The position numbers were made by a program, and so were the translations under genes. Shown here piece after piece: positions 37,572 through 49,232 of a DNA stretch of 64,000 bases. The notes under the pieces are model-generated. The model was not told where the DNA came from. It saw only the letters and a list, made by a program, of their open reading frames with translations, and made no database searches. This DNA comes from Achromobacter deleyi. GTDB taxonomy: Bacteria > Pseudomonadota > Gammaproteobacteria > Burkholderiales > Burkholderiaceae_B. Location: contig NZ_CP065997.1 in the NCBI RefSeq assembly GCF_016127315.1, positions 6,820,001 to 6,884,000 on the forward strand, read 5' to 3'. Positions within the stretch are counted from its first letter, which is position 1. Every line of letters begins with the position of its first letter.

Positions 37572-38516
37572 ATGAGCACCTACGACGCCACCCAGCCCTA
37601 CCCGCGTGACCTGATCGGCTACGGCCGCAATCCGCCGCACGCGCAATGGCCCGGCGGCGCCCGCATCGCGGTGCAGTTCGTACTCAATTACGAGGAAGGC
37701 GGCGAGAACTGCGTGCTGCATGGCGATGCGGGGTCCGAGCAGTTCCTGTCCGAGATGTTCAACCCGGCCAGCTACCCGGAACGCCACCTCAGCATGGAAG
37801 GCATCTACGAGTATGGCGCCCGCGTCGGCGTCTGGCGCATCCTGCGCGAATTCGAAAAGCGCGGCCTGCCGCTGACGGTGTTCGCCGTCGGCATGGCCTT
37901 GCAGCGCCACCCCGAGCTGGCCGCGGCGCTGGTCGAGCTGGACCACGAGATCGCCTGCCACGGCTGGCGCTGGGTGCACTACCAGCACGTGGACGAAGCC
38001 ACCGAGCGCGAACACATGCGCCTGGGCATGGACGCCATCGCCCAACTGACCGGCGCCCGCCCGCTGGGCTGGTACACCGGCCGCGACAGCCCGCGCACGC
38101 GCCGCCTGGTGGCCGACTACGGCGGCTTCGAATACGACAGCGACTACTACGGCGACGACCTGCCCTTCTGGATGCGGGTGCAAAAGAGCGACGGCAGCGT
38201 GGCGCCGCAACTGATCGTGCCCTACACGCTGGACTGCAACGACATGCGCTTCGCGCTGCCGCAGGGCTACTCGCATGCGGATCCGTTCTTCCAGTATCTG
38301 AAGGACAGCTTCGACGCGCTCTACGCCGAAGGCGACGAGGCGCCCAAGATGCTCAGCATCGGCATGCATTGCCGCCTGCTGGGCCGGCCGGGCCGCATCG
38401 TCGCGCTGCAACGCTTCCTGGATCACATCGCGCGCCACGACCGCGTCTGGGTCTGCCGCCGGCTGGACATCGCCCGGCACTGGCAGGCGCGCCATCCCTA
38501 TCAACCCGCTCCCTGA
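37572..38516 (+). CDS. puuE: PuuE-type allantoinase (polysaccharide deacetylase fold)
   Basis: 314-residue metal-independent allantoinase of the NodB/polysaccharide deacetylase fold that opens allantoin to allantoate. Family segments are visible: YPRDLIGYGRNPPHAQWPGG at the N-terminus, VQFVLNYEEGGE, FEKRGLPLTVFAVGMAL, HEIACHGWRWVHYQ and GWYTGRDSPRTRRLV. The next gene, encoding allantoate amidohydrolase, begins about 10 bases downstream, which fits the pathway order. Confidence 0.9.
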   Translation: MSTYDATQPYPRDLIGYGRNPPHAQWPGGARIAVQFVLNYEEGGENCVLHGDAGSEQFLSEMFNPASYPERHLSMEGIYEYGARVGVWRILREFEKRGLPLTVFAVGMALQRHPELAAALVELDHEIACHGWRWVHYQHVDEATEREHMRLGMDAIAQLTGARPLGWYTGRDSPRTRRLVADYGGFEYDSDYYGDDLPFWMRVQKSDGSVAPQLIVPYTLDCNDMRFALPQGYSHADPFFQYLKDSFDALYAEGDEAPKMLSIGMHCRLLGRPGRIVALQRFLDHIARHDRVWVCRRLDIARHWQARHPYQPAP

Positions 38517-38527
38517 ACGGCGCAACC

Positions 38528-40222
38528 ATGGCCCATACCCTCGCCCAATTCAACGACGCCGCGCCGCAAGACGCGGCCGCCATGCTGACCGACCTGTATC
38601 CGCACGCGCCCTGGGCCGCGCAACAGGCGGTGCGCGCGCGGCCGATGCACAGCGTGGCCCAGTTGCAGCTGGCGCTGCAACGCGCGGTGGACGATGCCGA
38701 CGCCGCCACGCAACTGACGCTGCTGCGCGCCCAGCCCGCGCTCGATGCGGGGGCCGACGCCGCCGCGCGGATCGCCGACCATGCCGCGCGCTTCGGCTTT
38801 CCCTTCGTGCTGTCCCGCTACAGCCCCCGCGGCGCGGGCCTGCAAGACGCGCAACGGGTCCAGGCGCTGGAGCGTCGCCAGCACAACGCGCCGGACGACG
38901 AACGCCGCGAAGCCCTGCGCCAGTTGCACCGCGACGCCGAAGTGCGGCTGCACGAACGTTTCGGCGTCGAACCGGACCTGGGCAACGACATCTGGGACTG
39001 GCAGGAAAAACTCAGCGCGCACAGCGACCCCGGCTATGCCGAGAACGGCCAGCTCACCGTCACCTACCTGACCGATGCGCACCGCGCCTGCGCGCAGCGC
39101 ATCTCGCACTGGATGCGCGATTGCGGCTTCGACGAAGTCGGCATCGACGCGGTCGGCAACGTGGTCGGCCGCTACCATGCGGTCCGCGCCAACGCGCCCA
39201 TCCTGATGAGCGGCAGCCACTACGACACGGTGCGCAATGCCGGCAAATACGACGGCCGCCTCGGCATCTTCGTGCCGATGGCCTGCGTGCGCGCGCTGCA
39301 CCGCCAGGGCCGGCGCCTGCCCTACGCGATCGAAGTGATCGCCTTTTCCGAAGAAGAGGGCCAGCGCTATCCGGCCACCTTCCTCGGCTCCGGCGCGCTG
39401 ATCGGCGACTTCCAGCCGCGCTGGCTGGAACAGAAGGACGCCGACGGCATCAGCATGCGCGAGGCCATGGCGCACGCGGGGCTGTGCATCGACGACATTC
39501 CCAAGCTCAAGCGCGACCCGGCCCGTTATCTGGGCTTTGTCGAAGTGCATATCGAACAGGGCCCCGTGCTCAATGAAATGGGCCTGCCGCTGGGCGTGGT
39601 CACCTCCATCAACGGCTGCGTGCGCTACCGCGTGCGGATCCACGGCACGGCCTGCCACGCCGGCACCACGCCGATGGACCGGCGCCGCGACGCCGCCGTG
39701 GCCGCGGCCGAGCTGATCGTGTTCGTCGAAGGCCGCGCCGCGCGCGACGGCGACTCGGTCGGCACCGTCGGCATGCTGGAAGTGCCCAATGGCTCGATCA
39801 ACGTGGTGCCCGGCGAATGCCGCTTCAGTCTAGACCTGCGCGCGCCCAGCGATCCGCAGCGCGATGCGCTGGCCACGGACGTGCTGGCCGAACTGGACGC
39901 GATCTGCCGGCGCCGCGGCCTGCGCTACACGCTCGAGGAAACCATGCGGGCCGCCGCCGCCCCCAGCGCGCCGGCCTGGCAGCAACGCTGGGAGCGCGCG
40001 GTCCAGGCGCAGGGCGTGCCGGTCCACTGCATGCCCAGCGGCGCCGGCCACGACGCCATGAAGCTGCACGAGATCATGCCGCAGGCCATGCTGTTCGTGC
40101 GCGGCCAGAACGCCGGCATCAGCCACAACCCGCTCGAATCCACCACCAACCACGACATGCAGCTGGCCGCGCAGGCGATGCAACGGCTGCTCGACGATCT
40201 CGCCAACGAAGCAACGAGCTGA
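38528..40222 (+). CDS. Fusion: degenerate UraD (OHCU decarboxylase) domain + allantoate amidohydrolase
   Basis: 565 residues. Residues 1-146 match the UraD/OHCU decarboxylase helical fold (LAQFNDAAPQDAAAMLTDLY, HAPWAAQQAVRARP, RFGFPFV). The catalytic HPDLA motif is replaced by QPALD (69-73), and the loop that normally carries the conserved Glu-Gln is deleted. Residues 150-565 are an M20-family allantoate amidohydrolase with metal ligands in GSHYDTVRNAGKYDGRLG, the acidic SEEEGQRY, HIEQGP, HAGTTPMDRRRDA and SGAGHDAM. It should hydrolyse allantoate made by PuuE. The N-terminal part may be only structural. Confidence 0.88.
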   Translation: MAHTLAQFNDAAPQDAAAMLTDLYPHAPWAAQQAVRARPMHSVAQLQLALQRAVDDADAATQLTLLRAQPALDAGADAAARIADHAARFGFPFVLSRYSPRGAGLQDAQRVQALERRQHNAPDDERREALRQLHRDAEVRLHERFGVEPDLGNDIWDWQEKLSAHSDPGYAENGQLTVTYLTDAHRACAQRISHWMRDCGFDEVGIDAVGNVVGRYHAVRANAPILMSGSHYDTVRNAGKYDGRLGIFVPMACVRALHRQGRRLPYAIEVIAFSEEEGQRYPATFLGSGALIGDFQPRWLEQKDADGISMREAMAHAGLCIDDIPKLKRDPARYLGFVEVHIEQGPVLNEMGLPLGVVTSINGCVRYRVRIHGTACHAGTTPMDRRRDAAVAAAELIVFVEGRAARDGDSVGTVGMLEVPNGSINVVPGECRFSLDLRAPSDPQRDALATDVLAELDAICRRRGLRYTLEETMRAAAAPSAPAWQQRWERAVQAQGVPVHCMPSGAGHDAMKLHEIMPQAMLFVRGQNAGISHNPLESTTNHDMQLAAQAMQRLLDDLANEATS

Positions 40223-40225
40223 ACC

Positions 40226-41458
40226 ATGACCGATTACGCCCGACTCGACGCCTGGGTGGACGCCCACTTCGATGAAGAAGTGCGCTTCCTGCAGGAACTG
40301 GTGCGCGTGCCGACCGACACGCCGCCGGGCAACAACGCCCCCCACGCCGTCCGCACCGCCGAACTGCTGCAGGGCTTCGGCCTGCAGGCCGAGTCCCATC
40401 CCGTGCCCGCCGACGAGGTGCGCGCCTATGGCATGGAATCCATCACCAACCTGATCGTGCGCCGCGAATACGGCGCCGGCGGCCGCCGCGTCGCGCTCAA
40501 CGCCCATGGCGACGTGGTGCCGCCGGGCGACGGCTGGGAGCACGATCCGTACGGCGCCGAGATCGTGGACGGCAGCCTCTACGGCCGCGCCGCCGCGGTC
40601 AGCAAGAGCGATTTCGCCAGCTTCACCTTCGCGCTGCGCGCGCTGGAAGCGGTGGCCCGTCCGAGCCACGGCGCGGTCGAGCTGCATTTCACCTACGACG
40701 AGGAATTTGGCGGCCTGCTCGGGCCGGGCTGGCTGCTGCGCCAGGGGCTCACCCGCCCCGACCTGCTGATCGCGGCCGGCTTCAGCTATGAAGTCGTGAC
40801 GGCGCACAACGGCTGCCTGCAGATGGAGGTCACGGTGCACGGCAAGATGGCGCACGCCGCCATCCCGGCCACCGGCGTGGACGCGCTGCAGGGCGCGGTC
40901 GCCATCATGAACGCGCTCTACGCGCAGAACGCGCGCTACCGCGAAATCACCTCGCAGGTCGAAGGCATCAGCCACCCCTACCTGAACATCGGCCGCATCG
41001 AAGGCGGCACCAACACCAACGTGGTGCCCGGCAAGGTCGTGTTCAAGCTCGACCGCCGCATGATCCCGGAAGAGAACGCGGCCGAGGTCGAGGCCGACAT
41101 CCGCCGCATCATCGAACAGGCCGCGGCCGCCACGCCCGGCGTCCGCGTCGAGATCAAGCGCCTGCTGCTGGCCAACGCCATGCGGCCGCTGCCCGGCAAC
41201 CAGCCGCTGGTCGAGGCCATTCGCAAGCACGGCCAGGACCTGTTCGGCGAACCCATCCCCGCCATGGGCACGCCGCTCTACACCGACGTGCGCCTGTATG
41301 CCGAGGCCGGCATTCCCGGCGTGATCTACGGCGCCGGACCGCGCACCGTGCTGGAATCGCACGCCAAGCGCAACGACGAACGCGTGCTGCTGGAAGACCT
41401 GCGGCGCGCCACCAAGGTCATCGCCCGCACCCTGGCCGACCTGCTGCAACCGGCATGA
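40226..41458 (+). CDS. M20 family metallohydrolase (ArgE/DapE-like) with altered metal motif
   Basis: 410 residues, starting three bases after the preceding gene and so in the same operon. M20 features: HGD in NAHGDVVP (His94, Asp96), acidic pair in TYDEEFGG (Glu159, Glu160), dimerisation domain NGCLQMEVTVHGKMAHAA and C-terminal VLESHAKRNDER. The bridging aspartate region, usually GRGxxDxK, reads GRAAAVSKSD (120-129), so Val stands at the expected Asp and an Asp appears four residues later. The substrate is unknown; context suggests an N-carbamoyl or ureido compound of purine breakdown. Confidence 0.85.
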   Translation: MTDYARLDAWVDAHFDEEVRFLQELVRVPTDTPPGNNAPHAVRTAELLQGFGLQAESHPVPADEVRAYGMESITNLIVRREYGAGGRRVALNAHGDVVPPGDGWEHDPYGAEIVDGSLYGRAAAVSKSDFASFTFALRALEAVARPSHGAVELHFTYDEEFGGLLGPGWLLRQGLTRPDLLIAAGFSYEVVTAHNGCLQMEVTVHGKMAHAAIPATGVDALQGAVAIMNALYAQNARYREITSQVEGISHPYLNIGRIEGGTNTNVVPGKVVFKLDRRMIPEENAAEVEADIRRIIEQAAAATPGVRVEIKRLLLANAMRPLPGNQPLVEAIRKHGQDLFGEPIPAMGTPLYTDVRLYAEAGIPGVIYGAGPRTVLESHAKRNDERVLLEDLRRATKVIARTLADLLQPA

Positions 41459-41492
41459 AAAAAGGGCATGGCGCCCACGCGCCATGCCCTTT
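41459..41492. terminator. Bidirectional terminator between M20 gene and OPT transporter
   Basis: Stem AAAGGGCATGGCG / CGCCATGCCCTTT with loop CCCACG, preceded by a run of A and followed by T. It serves both convergent genes. Confidence 0.88.
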
Positions 41493-41510
41493 GACCGCCA
41501 CGCGGCAGCG

Positions 41511-43562
41511 CTACGCCAGCCGCATCACGCGGCGCCAGAACAGCACCGCCACCAGCGCGAACACCGCCAGTCCCAGGAACGAAGCGGTGCGCGCGAATTC
41601 CTCGCCCGCGATCGCCAGCGGCGCATCGGTGCCGGCGGCGCCGATGATGGCGGCCATCACCACGCCCACCAGGCTCTCGCCCACGATCAGGCCCGAGGCG
41701 ATCAGCACGCCGCGCCGGTTGGGGGCCTCGGCGAACGACTCGTAGTCCTTGCCGGCGGCCGCGGCGCGACGGCGCAGTGCCCGCTCCAGCAGCCAGGCCA
41801 GCAGCGCGCCGGCCACGATCGGCGCCGCCACGGTCGGCGGCAGGTAGATGCCGATGCCGACCGCCAGCACCGGAATGCGAGCCACCTTGCAGGTGCGCTT
41901 GAGCACCTCGTCCAGCGCGATCAGGCCGACGCCGACCGCCATGCCGATCAGGATCATGGTCCAGTTCAGCTGGTGCGTGAAGATGCCGCGCGCGATCGCC
42001 AGCATCAGCGTGGCTTGCGGCGCGGACAGCGCCTGCGCCGGGTCCATGCCTTCGCGCGGCATGGCGTCGGCGAAACCGTAGGCGTTGTACAGCAGCTCCA
42101 GCACCGGCGAGATCACCGCCGCGCCGACCACGCAGCCGATCAGCAGCGCCACCTGCTGGCGCCAGGGCGTCGCGCCCACCAGCCAGCCGGTCTTCAGGTC
42201 CTGCAGGTTGTCGTTCGAGATCGACGCCACCGCGACCACCGCCGAGGTGCTGAAGATGGCCAGCGCGATCGTCATCTGCACGCCGTTCTGCACCGCCAGC
42301 AACTCGCCGCCCAGTGCCAGCATCAGCAGCGACACCAGCACGATGGCAACGATGCCCACGCCCGAGATCGGGCTGGTCGACGAGCCCACCAGGCCCGCCA
42401 TGTAGCCGCAGGCCGCGGCCACCAGGAAGCCGAACACGAAGGCAAACAGCACTGCGTAGGCCACCAGCTTCCAGATGGCCGCGGCCGACAGCGGCGCGCC
42501 CGCCAGGAACACCTGGAAGGTGATCACCAGCACCGCCACCAGCACCAGCGTGACCACCGAGATCCAGCCGGCCGACAGGTCGCGCTCGGTGCGCGGGGCC
42601 TTGCCGGCGCGCGCCGCGCCCGCGCGGGTCAGCGCCGAGAACGAGGCCTTGACGCCGCGCGCCATCGGCACGAACAGCGTCGCCAGCGTCCAGATGGCGC
42701 CCACGCCGATCACGCCGGCGCCGATGAAGCGCACCTGCGACGACCACAGCCCGGTGGCGAACTTCGCCAGCGTCATGCCGGCGGGCATCTCGGTCATGGA
42801 GGTCAGGATTGGCACCGCGATGCCCCACGAGATCACCAGCCCCGTCAGCATGGCCAGGCCGGCCACGATGCCGATCAGGTAGCCGGCGCCGAGCAGCGCC
42901 AGCGAAAAGCCCATCGGCAGCCGGAACACCGCGCCGCCCAGCGCGAACCAGCCGCTGACGCCGTCGCCCAGCACCCGCAGGCCGCTGGCGGCGAAGCTGA
43001 CCGCCGCCGCCACCACGCCGCCGCTGACGATGTCGCCCATGCCGGTGGCGGCCGGCTTGGCCGGCGCCCGCCCGGCCTCCTCGGCCGCATCCTGCGCGCG
43101 CTCGGCGCTGCCGACCCGCAGGATCTCGGCCGCCGCCACGCCTTCGGGATACGGCAGGTCGCTCTGCACCACCATCACGTGGCGCAGCGGAATCGTGAAC
43201 ATCACGCCCAGCATGCCGCCGGCCGCGCAGATGCCCAGGGTCTGCCAGAACGGAAAGCCCTGCCAGTGACCCATCATGACCAGGGCGGGCAGGATGAAGA
43301 TGATGGAGGACAGCGTGCCGGCCGCCGAGGCCTGCGTCTGCACCATGTTGTTCTCGAGGATGTTGGCGTCCTTGAACAGCCGCAACACCGACATGGAAAT
43401 GACCGCCGCCGGGATCGCCGACGAAAAGGTCAGGCCGACCTTGAGCCCCAGGAACACATTGGAGGCGGTGAAGATGATGGTGATCACTGCGCCCAACAGC
43501 ACGCCGCGGAACGTCAGTTCCGGTAGCGTGACCTCTGCCGGGACGGTGGTGGGTTGAGTCAT
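41511..43562 (-). CDS. OPT family oligopeptide transporter
   Basis: 683-residue polytopic membrane protein of the oligopeptide transporter family, with about 14-16 hydrophobic segments. Conserved opening LTFRGVLLGAVITIIFTASN and GLKVGLTFSSAIPAAVISM; NNMVQTQASAAGTLSSIIFI; C-terminal GLIVGESLVGVVMA. OPT proteins carry peptides or metal-siderophore-like complexes by proton symport. It is convergent to the allantoin operon and upstream of, but divergent from, the pyruvate dehydrogenase E1 paralogue. The 292-base gap upstream shows no other gene. Confidence 0.92.
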   Translation of the reverse strand: MTQPTTVPAEVTLPELTFRGVLLGAVITIIFTASNVFLGLKVGLTFSSAIPAAVISMSVLRLFKDANILENNMVQTQASAAGTLSSIIFILPALVMMGHWQGFPFWQTLGICAAGGMLGVMFTIPLRHVMVVQSDLPYPEGVAAAEILRVGSAERAQDAAEEAGRAPAKPAATGMGDIVSGGVVAAAVSFAASGLRVLGDGVSGWFALGGAVFRLPMGFSLALLGAGYLIGIVAGLAMLTGLVISWGIAVPILTSMTEMPAGMTLAKFATGLWSSQVRFIGAGVIGVGAIWTLATLFVPMARGVKASFSALTRAGAARAGKAPRTERDLSAGWISVVTLVLVAVLVITFQVFLAGAPLSAAAIWKLVAYAVLFAFVFGFLVAAACGYMAGLVGSSTSPISGVGIVAIVLVSLLMLALGGELLAVQNGVQMTIALAIFSTSAVVAVASISNDNLQDLKTGWLVGATPWRQQVALLIGCVVGAAVISPVLELLYNAYGFADAMPREGMDPAQALSAPQATLMLAIARGIFTHQLNWTMILIGMAVGVGLIALDEVLKRTCKVARIPVLAVGIGIYLPPTVAAPIVAGALLAWLLERALRRRAAAAGKDYESFAEAPNRRGVLIASGLIVGESLVGVVMAAIIGAAGTDAPLAIAGEEFARTASFLGLAVFALVAVLFWRRVMRLA

Positions 43563-43854
43563 TGAAGTCTCCTTCTACGCCGGGGTCGACCCGCCGCGGG
43601 AGCGGGACGGCCACGGCTTTCAGGGCGTTTACGCCCTGTTGGTTGCCGGTTTGTTTTTTCTGAAGCGCGAATTCTAGCGCCTCGGCGTCCAGCAGGTGGT
43701 CACCACCGGTAAGCGGCCCATCGCAGCAGATCCTGCCGCCCACCCAAAAAACGGCGGACGATTATGCTGAAAACCCGGGTTCGCCCCCGGCTTTTTGATT
43801 ACCCATGCCCCAGGGACAGGACTAGCATGGCGCTTACAAGGAGACAAAACCATC

Positions 43855-46542
43855 ATGTGCGACGCCAGCCATTCCCCCGCCGGAGCAGACCCCCGGCATG
43901 ACGCCGATCCCGCCGAGACCGCCGAATGGCGCGACGGCCTGCAGTCCCTGGTCGAGGCCTCGGGCGCCGACCGGGCGGGCTATGTGCTGGACAACCTGCT
44001 GGGGCATGCCGCCACGCTGGGCCTGCGCGCCAACAGCCAGACGCGCACCGCCTACCTGAACACCATCCCCGCCGACCAGGAGCCGCCCTTCCCCGGCAAC
44101 CTGGCGGTCGAGGAACGCATCGCCCGCATCAACCGCTGGAACGCGCTGGCCATGGTGGTGCGCGCCAACCAGGCGCATGGCGAACTGGGCGGCCACATCG
44201 CCAGCTACGCCTCGGCCGCCGACCTGTTCGAAGTGGGCTTCAACCACTTCTTCCGCGCCGCCGGCGCCGACGGCCCGGGCGACCTGGTCTACATGCAGCC
44301 GCACTCGGCGCCCGGCGTCTACGCCCGCGCCTACCTGGAAGGCTTCCTGAGCGATGACGACCTGGCCCACTTCCGCCAGGAAATCACCGCCACCACGCGC
44401 GGCCTGCGCGGCCTGTCGTCGTACCCGCACCCGTGGCTGATGCCGGATTTCTGGCAGTTCCCGACAGGCTCGATGGGCATCGGCCCCATCAACGCCATCT
44501 ACCAGGCGCGCTTCATGCGCTACCTGGAACACCGCTCGCTGGTGCCGGGCGGCGACCGCAAGGTCTGGGGCATCTTCGGCGACGGCGAAATGGACGAGCC
44601 CGAATCGATCGCCGCGCTGACCCTGGCCGCGCGCGAAAAGCTCGACAACCTGGTGTTCGTGGTCAACTGCAACCTGCAGCGCCTGGACGGCCCGGTGCGC
44701 GGCAATGGCCGCATCATCGACGAACTCGAAACCCTGTACGCCGGCGCCGGCTGGAACGTCATCAAGCTGGTCTGGGGCAGCGACTGGGACGCCCTGCTGC
44801 GCCGTGACACCAACGGCGCCCTGGCGCGCGCTTTCGCCAACACGGTGGACGGCCAGTTCCAGACCTTCGCCGCCAATGACGGCGCCTTCAACCGCGCCCA
44901 CTTCTTCAACCAGAATCCCGAGCTGGCCGCGCTGGTGGCCGACTGGACCGACGAGGCCATCGACCGCCTGCACCGCGGCGGCCACGACATGGTCAAGATC
45001 CATGCCGCGTACCACCGCGCCGCGCATCATCGCGGCCAGCCCACCGTGATCCTGGCGCAGACCAAGAAGGGCTTCGGCATGGGCACGGCCGGCCAGGGCA
45101 AGATGACCACCCACCAGCAGAAGAAGCTGGACGACGAGGCGCTGCTGGCGTTCCGCGACCGCTTCGCGCTGCCGATCTCCGACGCCGACTGCCTGGCGCT
45201 CAAGTTCTACCGTCCGGCCGAGGACAGCGCCGAGCTGCGCCACCTGCAGGCGCGCCGCGCCGCGCTGGGCGGCCACATCCCCCGGCGCCAGACGCAGGCG
45301 CCACGACTGGCGCCGCCGGCGGTCGATCAATGGGCCCGCTTCGCGCTCAGCGCCGACGGCAAGGAAATGTCGTCCACCATGGCCATCGTGCGCATGCTGA
45401 CGGCGCTGCTGAAGGACCCGCAGGTCGGCCCGCGCATCGTGCCCATCGTCGCCGACGAAGCCCGCACCTTCGGCATGGCCAACCTGTTCCGCCAGATCGG
45501 CATCTATTCCGCGCAGGGCCAGCTGTACCAACCCGAGGACATCGGCTCGGTGCTGTACTACCGCGAGGCGCGTGACGGCCAGATCCTGGAAGAAGGCATC
45601 ACCGAGGCCGGCGCGATCTCGTCGTGGACGGCGGCCGGCACCAGCTACTCGGTCAACGGCCTGCCGATGCTGCCCTTCTATATCTATTACTCGATGTTCG
45701 GCTTCCAGCGCATCGGCGACCTGATCTGGGCGGCGGCCGACCAGCGCACGCGCGGCTTCCTCATCGGCGCCACGTCCGGCCGCACCACGCTGGGCGGCGA
45801 AGGCCTGCAGCACCAGGACGGCTCCAGCCACATCATGGCCGCGGCCGTGCCCAACTGCCGCGCCTATGATCCGGCCTACGCCTACGAGGTCGCCGTGATC
45901 GTCGAGTACGGCATGCGCCGCATGCTGGACGAACAGCGCGATGAATTCTTCTACCTGACCGTCACCAACGAGAACCTGGCGCAGCCCGACCTGCCGCGCG
46001 ACGGCGTCGCGGCCGAAGGCATCCTGCGCGGCATGTACCGCCTGCGGCCGGCCCGTCAGCAGGCCGCGGTGCGCCTGCTGGGCGCCGGCCCCATGCTGCG
46101 CGAAGCGGAAATGGCCGCCGAGCGGCTGCACGCGGAATACGGCGTCGATGCCGAAGTCTGGAGCGTGACCAGCTTCTCCGAACTGGCGCGCGACGGCCGC
46201 GAGGCCGAACGCGCCCGCGCGCTCGGCCTGGCCAGCGCGCCGGACGCGGACTGGGTGCGCGCCTGCCTGGGCGGCAGCGACGCGCCGGTGGTGGCCGCGA
46301 CCGACTACGTGCGCGCCGTGCCCGAACAGATCCGCGCCTGGGTGCCCGCGCCCTACCGCACGCTGGGCACCGACGGCTTCGGCCGCAGCGACACCCGCGC
46401 CCGCCTGCGCGACTTCTTCGAAGTCAGCGCCGACTGGATCGTGCTGCACGCGCTGGACAGCCTGGGTCGGCAGGCGCAGGCCGACGCGTTGCGCCGGAAA
46501 CTCGGCGCCGCCGACCGCGCCACGCCGCCCTGGGCGCAATAA
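43855..46542 (+). CDS. Homodimeric pyruvate (2-oxo acid) dehydrogenase E1, stand-alone paralogue
   Basis: 895-residue thiamine-diphosphate enzyme of the AceE/MdeB type. TPP motif GDGEMDEPES ... NCNLQRLDGPV, GRGN-type substrate region ADEARTFGMANLFRQIG and DGSSHIMAAAVPNC are typical. No E2 or E3 genes adjoin, and the gene is flanked by terminators, so it may be a paralogue of the housekeeping aceE that works on pyruvate or 2-oxobutyrate. 2-Oxobutyrate is the product of the nearby AcdS, a speculative link. AAGGAG lies 11 bases before ATG 43855. Confidence 0.88.
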   Translation: MCDASHSPAGADPRHDADPAETAEWRDGLQSLVEASGADRAGYVLDNLLGHAATLGLRANSQTRTAYLNTIPADQEPPFPGNLAVEERIARINRWNALAMVVRANQAHGELGGHIASYASAADLFEVGFNHFFRAAGADGPGDLVYMQPHSAPGVYARAYLEGFLSDDDLAHFRQEITATTRGLRGLSSYPHPWLMPDFWQFPTGSMGIGPINAIYQARFMRYLEHRSLVPGGDRKVWGIFGDGEMDEPESIAALTLAAREKLDNLVFVVNCNLQRLDGPVRGNGRIIDELETLYAGAGWNVIKLVWGSDWDALLRRDTNGALARAFANTVDGQFQTFAANDGAFNRAHFFNQNPELAALVADWTDEAIDRLHRGGHDMVKIHAAYHRAAHHRGQPTVILAQTKKGFGMGTAGQGKMTTHQQKKLDDEALLAFRDRFALPISDADCLALKFYRPAEDSAELRHLQARRAALGGHIPRRQTQAPRLAPPAVDQWARFALSADGKEMSSTMAIVRMLTALLKDPQVGPRIVPIVADEARTFGMANLFRQIGIYSAQGQLYQPEDIGSVLYYREARDGQILEEGITEAGAISSWTAAGTSYSVNGLPMLPFYIYYSMFGFQRIGDLIWAAADQRTRGFLIGATSGRTTLGGEGLQHQDGSSHIMAAAVPNCRAYDPAYAYEVAVIVEYGMRRMLDEQRDEFFYLTVTNENLAQPDLPRDGVAAEGILRGMYRLRPARQQAAVRLLGAGPMLREAEMAAERLHAEYGVDAEVWSVTSFSELARDGREAERARALGLASAPDADWVRACLGGSDAPVVAATDYVRAVPEQIRAWVPAPYRTLGTDGFGRSDTRARLRDFFEVSADWIVLHALDSLGRQAQADALRRKLGAADRATPPWAQ

Positions 46543-46561
46543 CGCCCTGAAAGCAAAGGAG

Positions 46562-46592
46562 AAAAGCCCCGGTCCGGGGCTTTTCCTTTTTT
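46562..46592 (+). terminator. Terminator of the E1 paralogue
   Basis: Stem AAAAGCCCC / GGGGCTTTT with a short loop and a C-interrupted T-run. Confidence 0.88.
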
Positions 46593-46716
46593 CACCGGCG
46601 TCATGGCAAGGCGCGCCGGCTTGATCAAAATCGGACGATCGCTGCGCTGCAGCAACCAATTCGCGCCGCTTTCTGTTGAAATACGGGTGTTCCCTAAGCA
46701 TTTCCCAAAGAATACG

Positions 46717-46738
46717 GCGGGCCGCGAGCCCGCTTTTT
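46717..46738 (+). terminator. Terminator-like hairpin in the maeB leader
   Basis: GCGGGC-CGCGA-GCCCGC followed by five T, only 47 bases upstream of the maeB ATG and well past the previous gene's terminator. It is a candidate attenuator. Confidence 0.6.
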
Positions 46739-46784
46739 GCTTTCCGTTTTTTATCTACAGTTAGCGCCGAAAAGGCTATATCCC

Positions 46785-49082
<2,298 letters not shown>

Positions 49083-49108
49083 TCGCATTGCACTGATCGG
49101 CAGGCACG

Positions 49109-49136
49109 GGACGCCCCACGGGGCGTCCTTTTTTTT
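49109..49136 (+). terminator. Terminator of maeB
   Basis: Stem GGACGCCCC / GGGGCGTCC followed by eight T, 26 bases after the stop. Confidence 0.95.
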
Positions 49137-49232
49137 GTGCGGCTTGATGGCGTGATGGTGCGCGGCGACGGGCGGATGGTAAAAACGGGGCGGAGATTCC
49201 CCTCGACCCTTTCCTTACTGGAGCCCGACCCT

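Noticed and set aside
37646..38527. Upstream extension of the UraD-AllC gene through puuE in another frame
   Set aside because: The extension overlaps almost all of puuE and encodes an Arg/Ala-rich low-complexity stretch. ATG 38528 begins the recognisable UraD domain.
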